Shown here: positions 48,906 through 62,000 of the stretch, piece by piece
Layout: every line of letters begins with the position of its first letter
How positions within the stretch are numbered: position 1 is the stretch's first letter
DNA from: Terfezia claveryi
Lineage: Eukaryota; Ascomycota; Pezizomycetes; Pezizales; Pezizaceae
Direction: 5' to 3'
Assembly (NCBI GenBank): GCA_015179025.1
Contig: WHUX01000061.1
Span: 186,001-250,000 of the forward strand
DNA: 64,000 bases
Made by a program: the position numbers and the translations under genes
Notes under the pieces: generated by a model
Databases searched by the model: none
Seen by the model: the letters and a program-made list of their open reading frames with translations, nothing else
What the model was told of the DNA's origin: nothing

Positions 48906-49735
48906 ATCGCCGATACTGACTGACACTTAGAGAATTAACGAAGGTGAATGCTAGACTGCACGCCGCTTGTTTTGGAAAATCAGTGATGAAACGAGAGATT
49001 GAAAGGGTCTGGTTGCTTCGTTGAGGGGCAAGATTGAGTTCCTTAGAAAGGCCGGGGGAGACGTGTAAAGTGCCACTAGCGGCCCAGCCAGATACACGAG
49101 GATCGCGATAAAACGCAAACCTCAATATCCACTGAGACGCTCCGATTTCATTCAAGAATGAAACAAGAGAAATACTGTGACCTAGCTATACTAACTAATT
49201 AGTAATCGCTAGCCCATCACCACAGAATTAGCTTCGCGCATTCATAGCGTATTAAGTAGTGGTATGTATATGATATATGATATATACTCCACGATACCAT
49301 GGAGTGGTTCAGATTAGCCTTCCGAGTGGAAGCTGCTCTTCTGTGGCAAGGGAATTCGAGTCGCAAAGTCCATGCGGTGTACCATAATATTATATTCTTA
49401 TTTCCTGCCATTCTTATTTCCTGCTATTTTGATCTGAGCATTTACAGAATGTTTTGGTAAAAAGAAAAGCCTAAATGGAGCTTTCAAGTTCATTTCTTAG
49501 TAAGACGCTACTTACAGGGATCACGCAGCTTCCACTTAACGCGAACGCGTCTCCCCATACAAATGCGCAGTATTATTGTATACGTGTAGGTGCCAACCAT
49601 GCGCAGAGGCAAACAACTGTATAACTAGACCAGCAACTGATTTACCATTTAGCCTTTCTTACTTAGCATCCACACGTACAACACGAGCCTCATTAAACAA
49701 ATCTCAGCAAGAATCTGGCCCTTGAGATAGTCATC
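48906..49735. promoter_or_regulatory. Bidirectional promoter of RAD16 and RAD7
   Basis: This 830-bp region is the only sequence between the start codons of two genes whose products work in one complex. It contains no other supported gene. I did not recognise an Abf1- or damage-responsive element with confidence. Confidence 0.6.
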
Positions 49736-51836
49736 ATGTGAGTACCTATCTCCCATCATGTTCGTTGGATATCAGGCTAACTGTCTTCAAGGTCTCGTGG
49801 TGTTCGTGGACCGTTGGTCTCCCCTTGATACTCAGTCCCCTAAGCACTTGTCATGCTGATGAACTGTTTAGAAATTCTGCTTTAACCGAGTTTCTCAGGG
49901 TAAAGCCATCCTGGAAATATACTTAAACATGCTATTGAAGTTTTTACTGATATATGTGCATAGTCTCGGGGCATAGATGCTACTGAAATTCAATCTCGAC
50001 ATGCCCGTCTCCAGAGAGAAGCAGAGCAGGCACAAGCTGCTGCCACTACTACTACAGTATCGTCAACAGAAGTCACAGAAGAGATAGAAGAGACCTTGAC
50101 TACGACGGTAACAACCAGGTCTGGTAGAAGAACCACCATAGCTCCGAGCACTGCTCAGGTTACCACAGCGGAAACTTCCACTTCAAGGGCCAGTAGGACT
50201 GCCGTAAAAAAGCGTAAGAAGCCTCATGGAGATGATGATTCCGACGCAGCTTTCAACCCTTACTACAAAGCAAAACCTCTTCCAGGCCAGATTGCGTTTT
50301 GCGAGATATGCAATTGTCGCTTTACAGTCACTCCATACTCCAAATCGGGGCCCGACGGCGAAGGATTCGTTTGCACGCCATGTGGTAAGAAGACAGCCAA
50401 TCAGGACAAGGATGCAACAAAGAAGAAGTTTGTTGCAAAAAAGAATAAAAGGAAGACTGTGGCATCCTTATTGGATGGCGAAGCTACTGGTGTCAAGAGT
50501 CTTCGGGATTTGGCCATCAATGTTAGTGGATCAATGCCAAATCAATCCCAAATCACTCCATGTCATTCAACTAACAATAACAGGTTGTAGCAAAGCATAT
50601 CGATGAAGTCGGACAGGTTATGGATTGCTTGCAGATTGGAAGGAGGGATGTAGACAAGATCTGCCAGGTCATCTCTCGCAACCGAGCGTTAAATGATCAC
50701 ACATTAAAACTATTTCTCGACCCAGGGATCACACGCCTGAATCTCTACGATTGCTCCAGTTAGTTCTCCCCTTCCCACTCCTCAAGAGACTATATTCTTA
50801 AGGCCCGTTTAGAAATCAGCACGAACGAATTAAGAAAAATTGGCGCTATTCTTCCGACCCTCCGGTACTTGATGCTTCGATTCTGTGGTTCAATGACTGA
50901 TGAAGTCCTATCGTACTATTCTACACAGCTCACTGAACTGAAAGGGATTGAGTTCGGTGGCCCATTCTTGGTGACCAAATCCTGTTATATGCAGTTCTTT
51001 GAAGCTCGTGGCTTCCAGTTAGAAGAACTTACAATAACAGACACTTTCCGAGTCGATGCAGATGTAATTTCTTCTCTGGTTGACAATTGTCCAAACCTCA
51101 AAGAGCTTCGTCTCAGGCAGATCGTTAAGCTCGACAGTCAAGCAGTCAGGCTTCTTACTGCACTCACCAATCTTAAAGTGTTGGAAATTTCAGATCCCGG
51201 TGAAGACTTACAAGATGGTGCAGTGATTGATGTCCTAAACTCCATCGGTTCAGGGCTCAGGGAACTTGATCTAAGTGGATGCATGCTCCTCACGGACCAG
51301 ACACTTTTTGCTGTTCGGCAATGCTGTCCTCGACTGAACACTTTCTCTCTGACAGAAGCGGATGACGTTACTGATGAGGGTGTTGCTCAACTGTTCAGAA
51401 ACTGGGATATCAACCCTGGATTGCAATATGCCAATCTTAGCAGGCTTCGTAAATTAACATACTTTGGAATTGAGGCTATTCTTGAACACTCTGGCAGAAC
51501 CCTGGAGGTTCTTAACCTCAACAGTTGTCCGCTACAGCCGGATGCCTGGGACTTCTGGTGGCACGGGGGAACAAAACTTGAGAGACTCCGAAGTTTAGAC
51601 GTTGGATTTGTGAGGTCAGTTAATGATGCTGTGGTGGAGAAATTGTGCGAGGTTTGCCCTGATTTAGGAGAACTAAAGGTTTGTCTCTTTCATTGTCATG
51701 TCTACTATTATGCAAGAACTAATTGACAATATGCGTAAAGGTTTGGGGAGCCAACCATATAACTGAGGCTGTCCAAGTCCCAGGGCATATTCGAATAATT
51801 GGGAGAGAGGCCGATCTCCATTATATGCACTCATGA
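49736..51836 (+). CDS. RAD7: Nucleotide-excision repair protein Rad7, leucine-rich repeat
   Basis: Seven exons, 49736-49737, 49792-49812, 49872-49899, 49964-50521, 50584-50758, 50813-51678 and 51741-51836, give 581 residues. The start codon is split: AT in exon 1 (GTGAGT donor) and G in exon 2, giving MSRGVRGPNSALTEFLR, the family N-terminus. A zinc-binding pair C-x2-C and C-x2-C follows near 130-155 (FCEICNCRF, FVCTPCGKK), then a basic linker and leucine-rich repeats (LKELRLRQ, LRELDLSGCMLLTDQTL, LEVLNLNSCPL) to the end. Rad7 binds Rad16, and with an Elc1-Cul3-type ligase it has been linked to Rad4 turnover. Several small exons sit at the 5' end, so annotation pipelines may miss them. Confidence 0.94.
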
Positions 51837-54800
51837 GTGCTATCTACTTATAGCCATCTCAGTTGCCTTCCGCAGAGACTGCCATGGTATATCCAATTGC
51901 CTTGACATTTTTCCTTTATTCTCAATTCACACTCAAGGCGATCTGGTCGGTACAATTGCTCCTTATTCTACATAAAATCTTCCCCCATCCTGTATATAAT
52001 ACTCAGCCTCATTCGTTTACCACCGACAACTTGGAAGCCTGGGGCATATGTAGCAGCAACAATTGGTGTAAGCATTGAATTGCTTTTATGATTACGCTGA
52101 AAGAGGCATCACTTAGAGAAAGTTTCAGGAACATTCCCTGTTGCGTACGTTGCAAAGCAGCTCATCCATTGACGTCGCACGTTACAAGGCTGCCGCATTA
52201 ATTTTATGTAAGAAGTGATGATACTTCTTATATCTAGTTTCCTTAGTAAGTTCTTATTTAATTCACATCCCGAGCCCATTTAAAGTAGAGAGCACGAGAA
52301 GAGCATAAGGTATATTATATTAGTTAAAAGACTGTCCAAAAGGCAGGTAAATAACAGGCACACTGTCTGCTAGTTTGGTAAACCGGAAACCGCGTCTTCT
52401 GTGATGCCAGGAAATATCTTGCACTATAGGGATTAATATTGATGGAAAACACGAGGAAACTAAGTGCCAATACCAGTAACCACAAACCCAAAATATTTGC
52501 GAACGCCTATCGATAAATCCAGATCACCACATTAACTCCTCCTGCCCGATTGTCCACGATGTTCACCCTAAGCCCCACCCCCACCCCCACCCCCAAGTCC
52601 CTCTACCACGTGCAAATTGTCCACCTTTCCCCCTTCTAAGCTGTCCCCCCTTCTGTGTAGATGCTCCCACTAAGCACCGCCGTTGTCCTCTCCTTCTTAT
52701 CCATGGTCTGTGGTCTGGGATAGCCCTTTATGTGGAAATGCATGAGAGGGGGTGAAAATGATGGTGCTTGATTTAGAGGTGGCACCAATAATGGTGCCTA
52801 AGTCTCTTTTGTTGGCATTCAGGAAGTTGATGTGGAGGATCTTAACGCGGAAGAGTGGAATTACATTACGGATTCCGGAGACTGATTAATTTGAGAGTGT
52901 TGACACGATTGATATTGTGATGGATATCTTAGGAACCGCTCCTAATAGGAGGACCCTAAATGTGGTGTTAGCAAGCGAAACCGGGGCCTCTTGTATGTAT
53001 TTAAGGTGCCACCGTTGACGTTGGGAGGGGTACGCTGGCAGGGGCGTGTCAAATGGGGGGGAATTGAGATGGCTATGTAGTTCTGTGTATGGAGTACGGA
53101 GGTAAGTCTTTTCCACAGCTCTGGCCACAACTTTTTTAAGCCACCTCAACTCCTACTCACTTAACATGCCCTTCCTAGCTCACATTCAGCGTCAATAGTG
53201 GTATGAATTGCACTATAAATATTGGAGACTCCGGTTTTCTTTCCATGTTTTCGAACACCATTTTTTTGGGACTTTCTTCTTCCAGCCCTTTGAGACTAGC
53301 TGAAATTGCAGTATCCATCAAATCAATACTGACAATGTTCGGTCTCTGGATTCTTCAGCATTAAGATCCTCCATACCCTCCTGAGTGCTAACAAAAGACT
53401 TTATGTGTACAACATAGTTTTGGTAATAGAGCAGCAGAGAATTGGAAGAGGGACTATGCATTTTTTTAGTACTGAGGGATACAGAGCAGAGTTTTCCAAA
53501 ATCGAAGTCGACGAGTTTGCGGAAGATGGTATTGAGGTAAAAGTCAGAATAGCCTTTGAGGGTTCTTTAGTCGTAGGCGTTATCCACTTGAAATTGCGGT
53601 CTAAGAGCTGGTCGAGGTTAGAGGTCATATTCATCTTAATCATCGGCCTCTTCTGTGTCATTGACTTGGACATCCAACTCCTCGCCATCCGCATCGAGCA
53701 TCTTGTACATTTATCCTCCCCCTAATCCACCGGAGATCACCACCGGCCCACTCTCACTCCCACTCACAGTCCCGCTCCCATCATCAACCCTCGCTTTCTT
53801 GACTCTCGGCCATTCTGGCTCTGATATATGAATCCAAAGTGTCTTATTCGATACTGATGTCGACATTGATTGCCCCTTCATCTTCCTCGTTAGATTGCGT
53901 ATAGCAGTACTGGATCTTCGGAAATTGTCGTGGTGCCCTGAAGTACAACTAGCTTGGAGGATTACAGTACATAAACAGAGCACGTGTTTAAGGCATGGTA
54001 CTAAACTGGGTTACCCTGAACCCACCGAGGCTCAAGTGATTAAACATTCCTAGATTCATGATCACCATTTACATGATCCCACCACCTATCCAAAAGGAGG
54101 CTTCCATCCCTATGCCCATTATCGGCAAAGATATACTACCTAGTAACTATACCCTTCAGCCAGTAAAAACCACAAAACAGAATCACGCTGCTTCTAGGAT
54201 AAAATATTTGATTCTGGGGGATAAGCAATCAATTTCTCGGCAAATATATATCTATATAGTCTAGTTATGACCCCATGCTATGCAAATCTGACAGTTCCCC
54301 CCACGCTCACCCAACCCAACATCACCAACCCCACCAACCAAACCTACTTACCAAACATGGAATCCATCCCACGCACTCCCGACGGCCATCATAAGCTTAC
54401 TCACAGGGTCTTACGGGATAAGCTACCCTATCCAACCCTTACCCCACCCCACTGCAGAACTATCCTAACCGTTGAAACGTTCCGGCTGATCGCCGACTCC
54501 TACGCGTAAAAAGCAAAAATAAAACTCAAAAAAATTGGTTGCAACAAATTAAAAAGAGCCAACCAGCGGCGAGCAGGAAACAAATGCAGATAAATATGTA
54601 AGTTGGTACATTAATATGAACATCTTATCACAAACCACTGCTATGATAGTAGTATATACTCGGCTATTTATTTTGTATACCATCAGATCACTATAGATGT
54701 AGGTATCACGTATATATAAGTAATGTATCCACAAGCCGAGCCTTGCCTCCCGTCTAGCATAGATATATCGTGTACATAATCTCAAATAAGAAACTCGAAA

Positions 54801-55244
54801 CATGCCAACTCAACTAACCATTACAGCAAACATAAAAACAGCAAATAAACCAAGCATGTACAATACGTAAAACAGACGGGAAAAACAAATATAAAAGCCA
54901 AGCCTGAACACTCCGTGATTCTCCGTGATTTCCATATTCCATCCATCCAACACCATATATATTGCATCAGCATGCGCATTCTCACAAGCCAAAACCAAAA
55001 GCAACTGTAAGAAACGACTATTGTATAGAGCAGGGAACACGTAGCACAAGCAAGCAAGAACAATTAAATGTCGTCTATAATACCATACATCAGGGTAATT
55101 TCCACCCTTGAGAGCAGTTCCTTCCACACTCCCCACTCCGCACTCCCCCTAGACATCCACCCACCCCATGACATCCGACACCCCTTCAACCACCACCTTC
55201 CCTCTGTACACGTCAGAGGTAAGGGCTAAGACGTATCACCACCC
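51837..55244. other. 3.4-kb gene desert
   Basis: No intact gene is seen between RAD7 and the Avt3-like gene. A C-rich tract lies at 52573-52596, a stop-interrupted protein-like frame at 53318-53983, and a TTACCCTGAA copy at 54011-54020. A further protein-like stretch on the minus strand (53185-53345) is in another frame. Confidence 0.55.
53318..53983 (-). pseudogene. Decayed protein-like frame interrupted only by TAA
   Basis: One frame of 222 codons on the minus strand is broken by TAA at 53711-53713, 53636-53638, 53618-53620 and 53567-53569 and ends at TGA 53318-53320. Between the stops it reads like protein (KTLWIHISEPEWPRVKKARV; DADGEELDVQVNDTEEADD; SDFYLNTIFRKLVDFDFG). Coding character seems to continue in another frame to about 53185 (SIDLMDTAISASLKGLEEES), suggesting a frameshift too. 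Uniform TAA fits CAA-to-TAA change. I do not recognise the parent protein, and the evidence for a gene relic is suggestive only. Confidence 0.3.
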
Positions 55245-57648
55245 CTACTTCTTCGTGGCCCAACTCTCGACAGTCAAGAAAGTGGTATAAACCATAACCA
55301 CCAGCCCAAAGATACACAATCCAATATCTGCCACCTTCGCCAGTCTCGTCGTAGCGCAAGCACGCATATGAACAAGTGGCTAAAAAAAGACGAGTCAGCA
55401 CACCTTACCCAAACTAGTACACTACCAAGGGATCACATACCGGATACATATACACCAAAGGAATACACGCAAAGCTCCCGATCAACGCCACGAACTTATC
55501 CAAATCATCTGCCCCACCCCACGCCAGAAACGCCGTCGCAAATACCGTCATAAACCTAAAAACGTTCTTCTGCCACTTGACGTACGGGTTATGTTTTCCA
55601 CTGTGCGGGAACAACCCATTCTCCATAATCCTAATTGCAGGAAACAACTGCAATGGCGTGGATAATAGAATAGCCAAGAGTAGAGGAATTGAATTCCGTT
55701 AACGATCTTGCTGTCTTGAGGAAGATTGAGGATGATGACGGTCTTAGTTTTGGTGCCGTAAGCGGCGTAGGAGAGAGCACCCATAGAGACGAAGATGGTT
55801 GTGATAGCGACCATAACGCCAAATAGGACGGCGGGGAATTTGTGTGGGTGCTTCATGGTTTCTTGGATGGGAATGATGAGGCCGATGCCTTCGAACGTGA
55901 AGATTGCTGTTCCGATGCTACATCACATATTACAGAAATCAGGTTTCGCTTCCCCCTATGTATCTTAAATAGCGGAAACCTACAACAACGTCCAACTCTT
56001 AGGATTAAAGTTGACGATATCGGCAACACCCTCGTGGCCAATAGTGTAGAAGTTGTAGTAGTAGAGATATCCGAGACCCAACATAATGAAGGCATCCGCT
56101 ACTAATGCTGTTCCACCAAGCTTCGCCATGTCACGGACCATGGACATGGGGAGGAATATGACTAGTTGGAGGAGGATAAGGTATTTGATGTCTATAAGCT
56201 TGTGGTCGGCAGACACTGCGCGTATGAAAGCTTGGAGATTTTCCGAAGTGAAGACTTGTACACGTTAGCAGGCAGCCAAAGAAAGTCTAGAGGAGTTCCC
56301 CGGGGAGGGGGGAGGTACCAATATAAGCAGCGGCAAACCCAATCTGAGATAATACAATAGAGAACAAGATGGCGAGTCTCATCTTAGGACCATATAATAT
56401 CCCACCGATATCTCCAAAACTGCCTCGACTTTTAGGCGAGTTCGGACGAGGAGGACGAAGCAGTAGTACGATAGAGCCGCAACAAATAACAGGACAAGAT
56501 TGGAGAACATCATTCCTCCATTAAGATAGGCCTTTGGCAAAAATAACACACTATGGCTACGTTAGCAGGCGATGTAAAAACGTTAGGTCCGCTGCTAGGA
56601 AAACCCACCCAGTTCCCACGAAACTCTTCAACAGCAATAACACTGCCTTCCCAACCCCCGCCGTCCCTTGTCCGGAGATCGACTTGGCTCTCTTCCTCTT
56701 CCTCTGTGGATGCAATAATTGACTATCCTCTCCCGGAGGTGGTCCCTCATCCCCTCCTTCCTCTACATATCCTTGCCTACCTCTACCCTCCTCAATAGTC
56801 CCAGCCTCATCCGAGCTCCACTCTTCACTCTCGTCCTCCTCTAACTCTTCTCCTGCAAAGTGTCCGTAGATACTCAAAAACTCGATAAAGTTATCTGCTA
56901 TCCACCCTTGTTGTGGGGGGGCTGCCGTTTCCTTCCTCGAGCGAGCTAGATAGTTTCGCCGGAAGCCCCCGGGGACTTTAATCCGGTTGATATCCATATC
57001 TGGGTCTTCTAGTTCTGGGCGGTGAATATTTAAAGAGTGGGAACGAGCACGACGGCGTGAACCATGGCTCGACTCTGCCTCTTCAATGTAGCGATAGATT
57101 GGACGAGTGATGTCGCCTCCTTGGAGCTGCAGTGATGAGAATTTCTCATCACCATTTCCCTTCCCTTTCCACCTGCTAGAGCCCCCAATCGTGTCGTCCT
57201 CCGTGACCAAGTGCTTCTTTACAATTTCTGTGGCTCGAGGGTCAAAAGAACCATAGGCACTGGGAGCTAATGAACCAATCTGGGAGGATGTCCCCGGGAT
57301 TGGGGTAGCGCCGACGACGGGAGTTGCTATTCTAGCTGGAGAACCGTATCTCGGTGAGCTGCTGAACCTCGGAGGTGTGCCGAACCTGGTTGAAACAAGG
57401 TCGAAACGTGGGGGGGTCCCTCCAAACATGTTTGCGCTGGGCATAAAGCTCGGCTGAATGGGGGAACCGCCTGGAACCGGTGACCTTCCATGTGCTGGTG
57501 ATCCTCCACGGGATGGTCGCTGAGATGGAATAGGCGAGCCCAGACGTGTTGTCGCCTCCATTCTGGACATTGAGGGGTAGTCGGGGGCAGAATCATCTTG
57601 GTAGCGGTGCCGTCCACGCGATGGAGACGGGGATTGTGAAGGAGCCAT
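55245..57648 (-). CDS. AVT3: Vacuolar amino-acid transporter, Avt3/Avt4-like, with two apparent frameshifts
   Basis: Five exons, 56609-57648, 56319-56550, 55984-56254, 55441-55917 and 55245-55379, would encode about 718 residues. A Ser/Pro/Arg-rich cytosolic N-terminus of about 340 residues leads into an amino-acid/auxin permease domain starting at LLLLKSFVGTG, with helices VLLFVAALSYYCFVLLV and others, and ends in GLVVMVYTTFLTVESWATKK. The family exports neutral amino acids from the vacuole. In exon 2 the frame must shift after TRLKVE to continue as GSFGDIGGILYG (near 56426), and in exon 4 after FLYS to continue as LAILLSTPLQLFP (near 55677). Both sites look like one base lost from a short homopolymer (GGG read as GG, TTT read as TT), so sequencing or assembly error is as likely as a true pseudogene. 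Confidence 0.85.
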
Positions 57649-59077
57649 TATGGTTCCGACTGCAGCGGTTTCTTGTAGCTGAAATAGACAGGAGAACCGG
57701 TGAAATCAGTCTTTTGAACGAATGCTGTATAAGCGAAGGTAATAGGCGGGGCTGGGAAGGAATTTTGCCTTCGCCTTCCTTTGATTATTTGGCAATTTGT
57801 GTGTGCGTGTTTGGGGGGGGGGTGGGGATGGGGGGGAAGAAGGTATCACCGATCCCAGAGTGTCCACCAGTTGGCAAGAGCAGCACGTTGTTATGGGAAT
57901 AAGGAAAGCTGAGGTACGGACAGATCGGGCATGGGATGGCAGGCATGCGGCTTGGCGCAAGCGTATCGAAGTGCGATCCCGATTGCAAGAGCAGCGGAGC
58001 TCGAGCAGCGGAGCTCTGGCAGCTGAGCTCTGGCAGCTCTGGAGCATAAAGTGCCCCGTCCCAGTATCCAATAATGCTAATCTAATTGTAGGGGCAGGGC
58101 TGCAGGCTGTACTTGTTTGTACCTGACAGATTTTGGTAGCCTGCACAGCTTCTCTTGCTTGGAACGTGCCCAGGTATGGCCGCTGCTTGGCCTTCGGAGA
58201 AAGAGGTCAGCTTGTTGATGGAATATCTCAGGCTCCGCATGACAGTCTGGTGGCTCATGATCACGATGCCCCCCCTTCCGCCGCCCTCTCCCTCCCCCCC
58301 CCCTTTCCCCCCACCCTGCCGTCCGAAGATACGGTAGTAAATATTCCAGGCCGGTGCCCGACTGGCCCGGATCTTGTGCCAGTGGCCCCGCTTTTCGTGA
58401 TGTTGCTTTTTACTACCTATTTCCATATTCCTTCTCGCCTAGCACGAATTCCCTCCGACTGCAAAATTCTAATATTCACACGGCAGGACTGCACAGGCGG
58501 CATGATTACGGTATGGGTGCAAATGGAGCAAGCACACATGGTTCAAGTTAAGTAGACCTGCATACTTAATCGACGATGTCTGAAGATGCTGGGTTGAGTG
58601 GCACAGAACACTGCTGCCTCCAAAGTATCTCTCACAACTTCACTCCACTCCCGGACAGGGCTGTTGACATCGCAGCGAAAAACTGCAAATCACAGAGCAG
58701 GCCTAGAGATGTTCGGCAGCGGGAGTCCTGTACTTAGTACAGTACATAGAATGTAGAGCAAGCAGCGAGTCGAGCGCAGCTGCCTTTGTGTCAAGCTGCT
58801 TACCCATGAAGCTAGGGAGAGCTAAAGCTTTCTATCTTGAAGTCACAGCCAACGGCGTGAATATGCGCGAAAATCAAGAACTTATATGTCCCGCCCTGGT
58901 TAAAATTTTTATATCGGCGAGCCCGCTGCCGAAACAGACGCCTACATTTTCTAGATTTCGCGAAGTAAATTCATTTCTCCAAACCTATAATCTACCAATC
59001 AACCAGGGTCATTTGTTATTTAGTCTCCCGTTATTAGCTGTATTCCAGAAACGGTCTCGACACTCCAACAGCCTTGC
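57649..59077. other. Divergent region between AVT3-like and VHC1 genes
   Basis: This 1.4-kb spacer separates two divergent transporters. It contains a G-rich tract near 57813-57838 and a C-rich tract near 58268-58318. Short imperfect duplications with GAGCTCTGGCAGCT lie at 57998-58042. No frame resembles a protein. Confidence 0.55.
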
Positions 59078-62000
59078 ATGGCTGCCAATTCGATTCGTTT
59101 CCAGTCTCGGCCAACAGAGGACTTTACATCCGAACTCTCGAGGCGGGCAGTCCGCCGAAACGTCCATGATGAAGAGGCAAATTCACCAGCTCCGGCCCCA
59201 CGACATAGCTGGTGGCCGAAATGGTTGGGCCCTTCGACACGCGAGCTTCCCCGGATGTTGAGGACCATAACGACGGCGGATGAGGAGAACAAGGCCCATA
59301 CACAGGGAAAGGCAAGGAAGCTGGGGACGTTTAATGGGGTTTGTGCTCGAATCGGAGCTGGGAGTTGTGGGATGTTGCAGGCTTGTTAACGAGTGTGTGG
59401 TGCTGGCTGCATTAGGTCTTCGTGCCGACCACGCTGAATGTCCTGTCCATTCTTATGTTCTTGCGTTTTGGCTTTATTTTGGGCCAGAGTGGGATTCTGG
59501 GAACATTGGGTATATCGAGTTTCCTGTCCATTCTCAATCCATAGATGTTAACGCTGTACTGTTTCCAGGTATGCTGGTTGCAAGGTATATCTCCAACACG
59601 AACCTCCAAATGGATCAATCATAAACTCAACGGGAGGGTGACGCTAGTTATTTTGTTTGCTTGATTACGACACTCTCGATTTCTGCCATTTCGAGTAATG
59701 GGACTGTGCGTGGCGGAGGGGCATACTATCTGATTTCTCGAAGTCTCGGTCCTGAATTTGGAGGGTCCATTGGTTTAGTCTTTTATATGGGATGCGTGTT
59801 CAACACAGGTAGGCCCAGTTTCTTGCCTGCCTCTTATTATGGTGGTATACTCATGCCATGAACAACACCCAGGGCTGAACGCTGTTGGTATGGTGGACTG
59901 TTTGGTGAATAATTTTGGGGAGGTATCCGGCACCTCCCACCAGGTGTTACCAGAAGACTATGTGCGCATCACCCCTGACTGTTTTTTAAGATATGTCTGC
60001 AAACTTACTTTGGGGAATGATAGTGGATGAGATACCTCTACGCCACTGCCGTGCTGGTGCTATGCACTGTGATATGCATGATGGGCTCCTCGATTTTTGC
60101 AAAGGCATCCAACTTTCTCCTCATCTTCCTACTAGCGGCAACTTTTGCTATCCCTTTGTCCGCGGTGATTCGTGAACCGTTTTATGACCCTAATTTAGAT
60201 ATTTCCTTTACTGGGCTCAGTATGAAGACTCTCAAGGATAACCTGTTCCCCAGATTCAATAAGGAAGCAGCTGGCAGCGGAAACCCCGGTAAGGAAGTCT
60301 TTCACTGTCTGACTTTAAGTTGGTTTGCTGATCTCAGGTAAGAAGGAGAGGGCTTTCAAGATCTCTTCGGAATTTTGTTCCCGGCGTGTAGTGGGATCTT
60401 TGCGTGAGTGCTTCCCCAATCTATGCCCAGCCTATCCTTGATCTGCCCAATACCTAATGCGTGGCATTGCAGTGGTGCAAGCATGTCAGGGGATCTGCGC
60501 AAACCAAGCAAGTCAATTCCAAAAGGGACTCTTCATGGACTACTCTGGACCTTTTTGACATATACCCTTGTCATTCTGGCGATGGGAGCGTCTATTACGA
60601 GGGACTCGATGTATAATGATCTGAATATTATTCAAGATGTATGTCCTATTACTCCTTAGCCCTAACGTCCAACTATTGATCGGTTCATAGACAAATATAT
60701 CTGGGCCTCTGATCCTGCTAGGGGAATTCGCAACATCTTTCTTCTCGGCCTTGATGGGTGTCATTGGATCAGCAAAGTCCCTCCAAGCTCTAGCACGGTA
60801 AAGGATGTCCCACAGCTTGCACGACAGAATAATATTCTAATGTTTTCATTTTAGGGATGACCTATTGCCTGGATTCTCTTTCCTTGCACAAGGGACAAAG
60901 TCCAACGACGAACCCATCGTTGCTATTTTAGTTACATTCATCCTCTCCCAATTGACTTTGGTCTGTGATATCAACCAGATTGCGAGTTTCATCACGATGA
61001 CTTATCTCATGACATTTTTTGCTACAAATCTAGCATGTTTCTTGCTGAAAATAAGCTCTGCGCCAAATTTCAGACCGAGTTTCAAGTACTTCACTGCTTG
61101 GACAGCGTTTGTTGGGGCAGTGATCAGCTGCATTATCATGTTCTTTGTAGGTCCCCATAAAGCTATGGGCGGTGAGCCAGGATTACTGACTGTATGTAGG
61201 TAGATGGAGTATATGCCACAGGATGTGTAGGCATTTTGGGCACGCTTTTCCTGATTGTGCATTATACGACACCACCAAAGAGCTGGGGAGATGTTTCGCA
61301 GAGTTTGATATATCACCAAGTCAGAAAGTATTTATTGAGGTTAAAGCAGGAGCACGTCAAGTTTTGGAGGCCTCAGGTACCTTTCCCGTAACCTTGACAG
61401 CTGCGTTATTTTTCCTAACCTCCATTAGATACTTCTTTTCGTCAATGATCCCCGCAACAGCTGGGAATTAATCCAATTTTGCAATTGTAAGAATACCCAT
61501 AGCGCTCTTCATTTGTCCCATTTTAACCCGCACCTATAGCACTCAAAAAGGGTGGCCTTTATATTCTCGGCCACATCATCGTCACCTCCGACTTTCAAGA
61601 CTCTTTCGCTGAAGTAAAACGCCAACAAGCAGCCTGGATGAAATACATCGACTTTTCGAAAATCAAAGGCTTCGTTCAAATCGCCATTGCACCCACTGTC
61701 GAATGGGGAGCCCGTAATACCGTTCTCTCTGCTGGACTGGGTGGTATGCACCCCAACATCGCCGTCTTAGGCCTCTATAATCTTTCCGAATATAGGGCCT
61801 CTCGACCATTGGTTGACATTCCCAGCCTTCCTCTATCTCAAGCGGGATCGAATGCCCCTTCGATAAAGCCTGGTACAAAGGACAAGAAAGGGAGCATTAG
61901 AATCCCAGATGCGGGAGAGCTGCCCACCGATAGTTGTCGACCGGAAAGGGCTGTGACACCGCAGAGTTATGTGAATATGCTGGAAGATTTGCTGCTCAGC

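Noticed and set aside
53405..53725. 106-codon plus-strand open frame
   Set aside because: It is antisense to the better protein-like minus-strand frame, and its composition shows no domain.
57797..58555. Overlapping frames of 100-140 codons between AVT3-like and VHC1
   Set aside because: They exist on both strands in G/C-rich low-complexity DNA, which suppresses stops, and none has family character.
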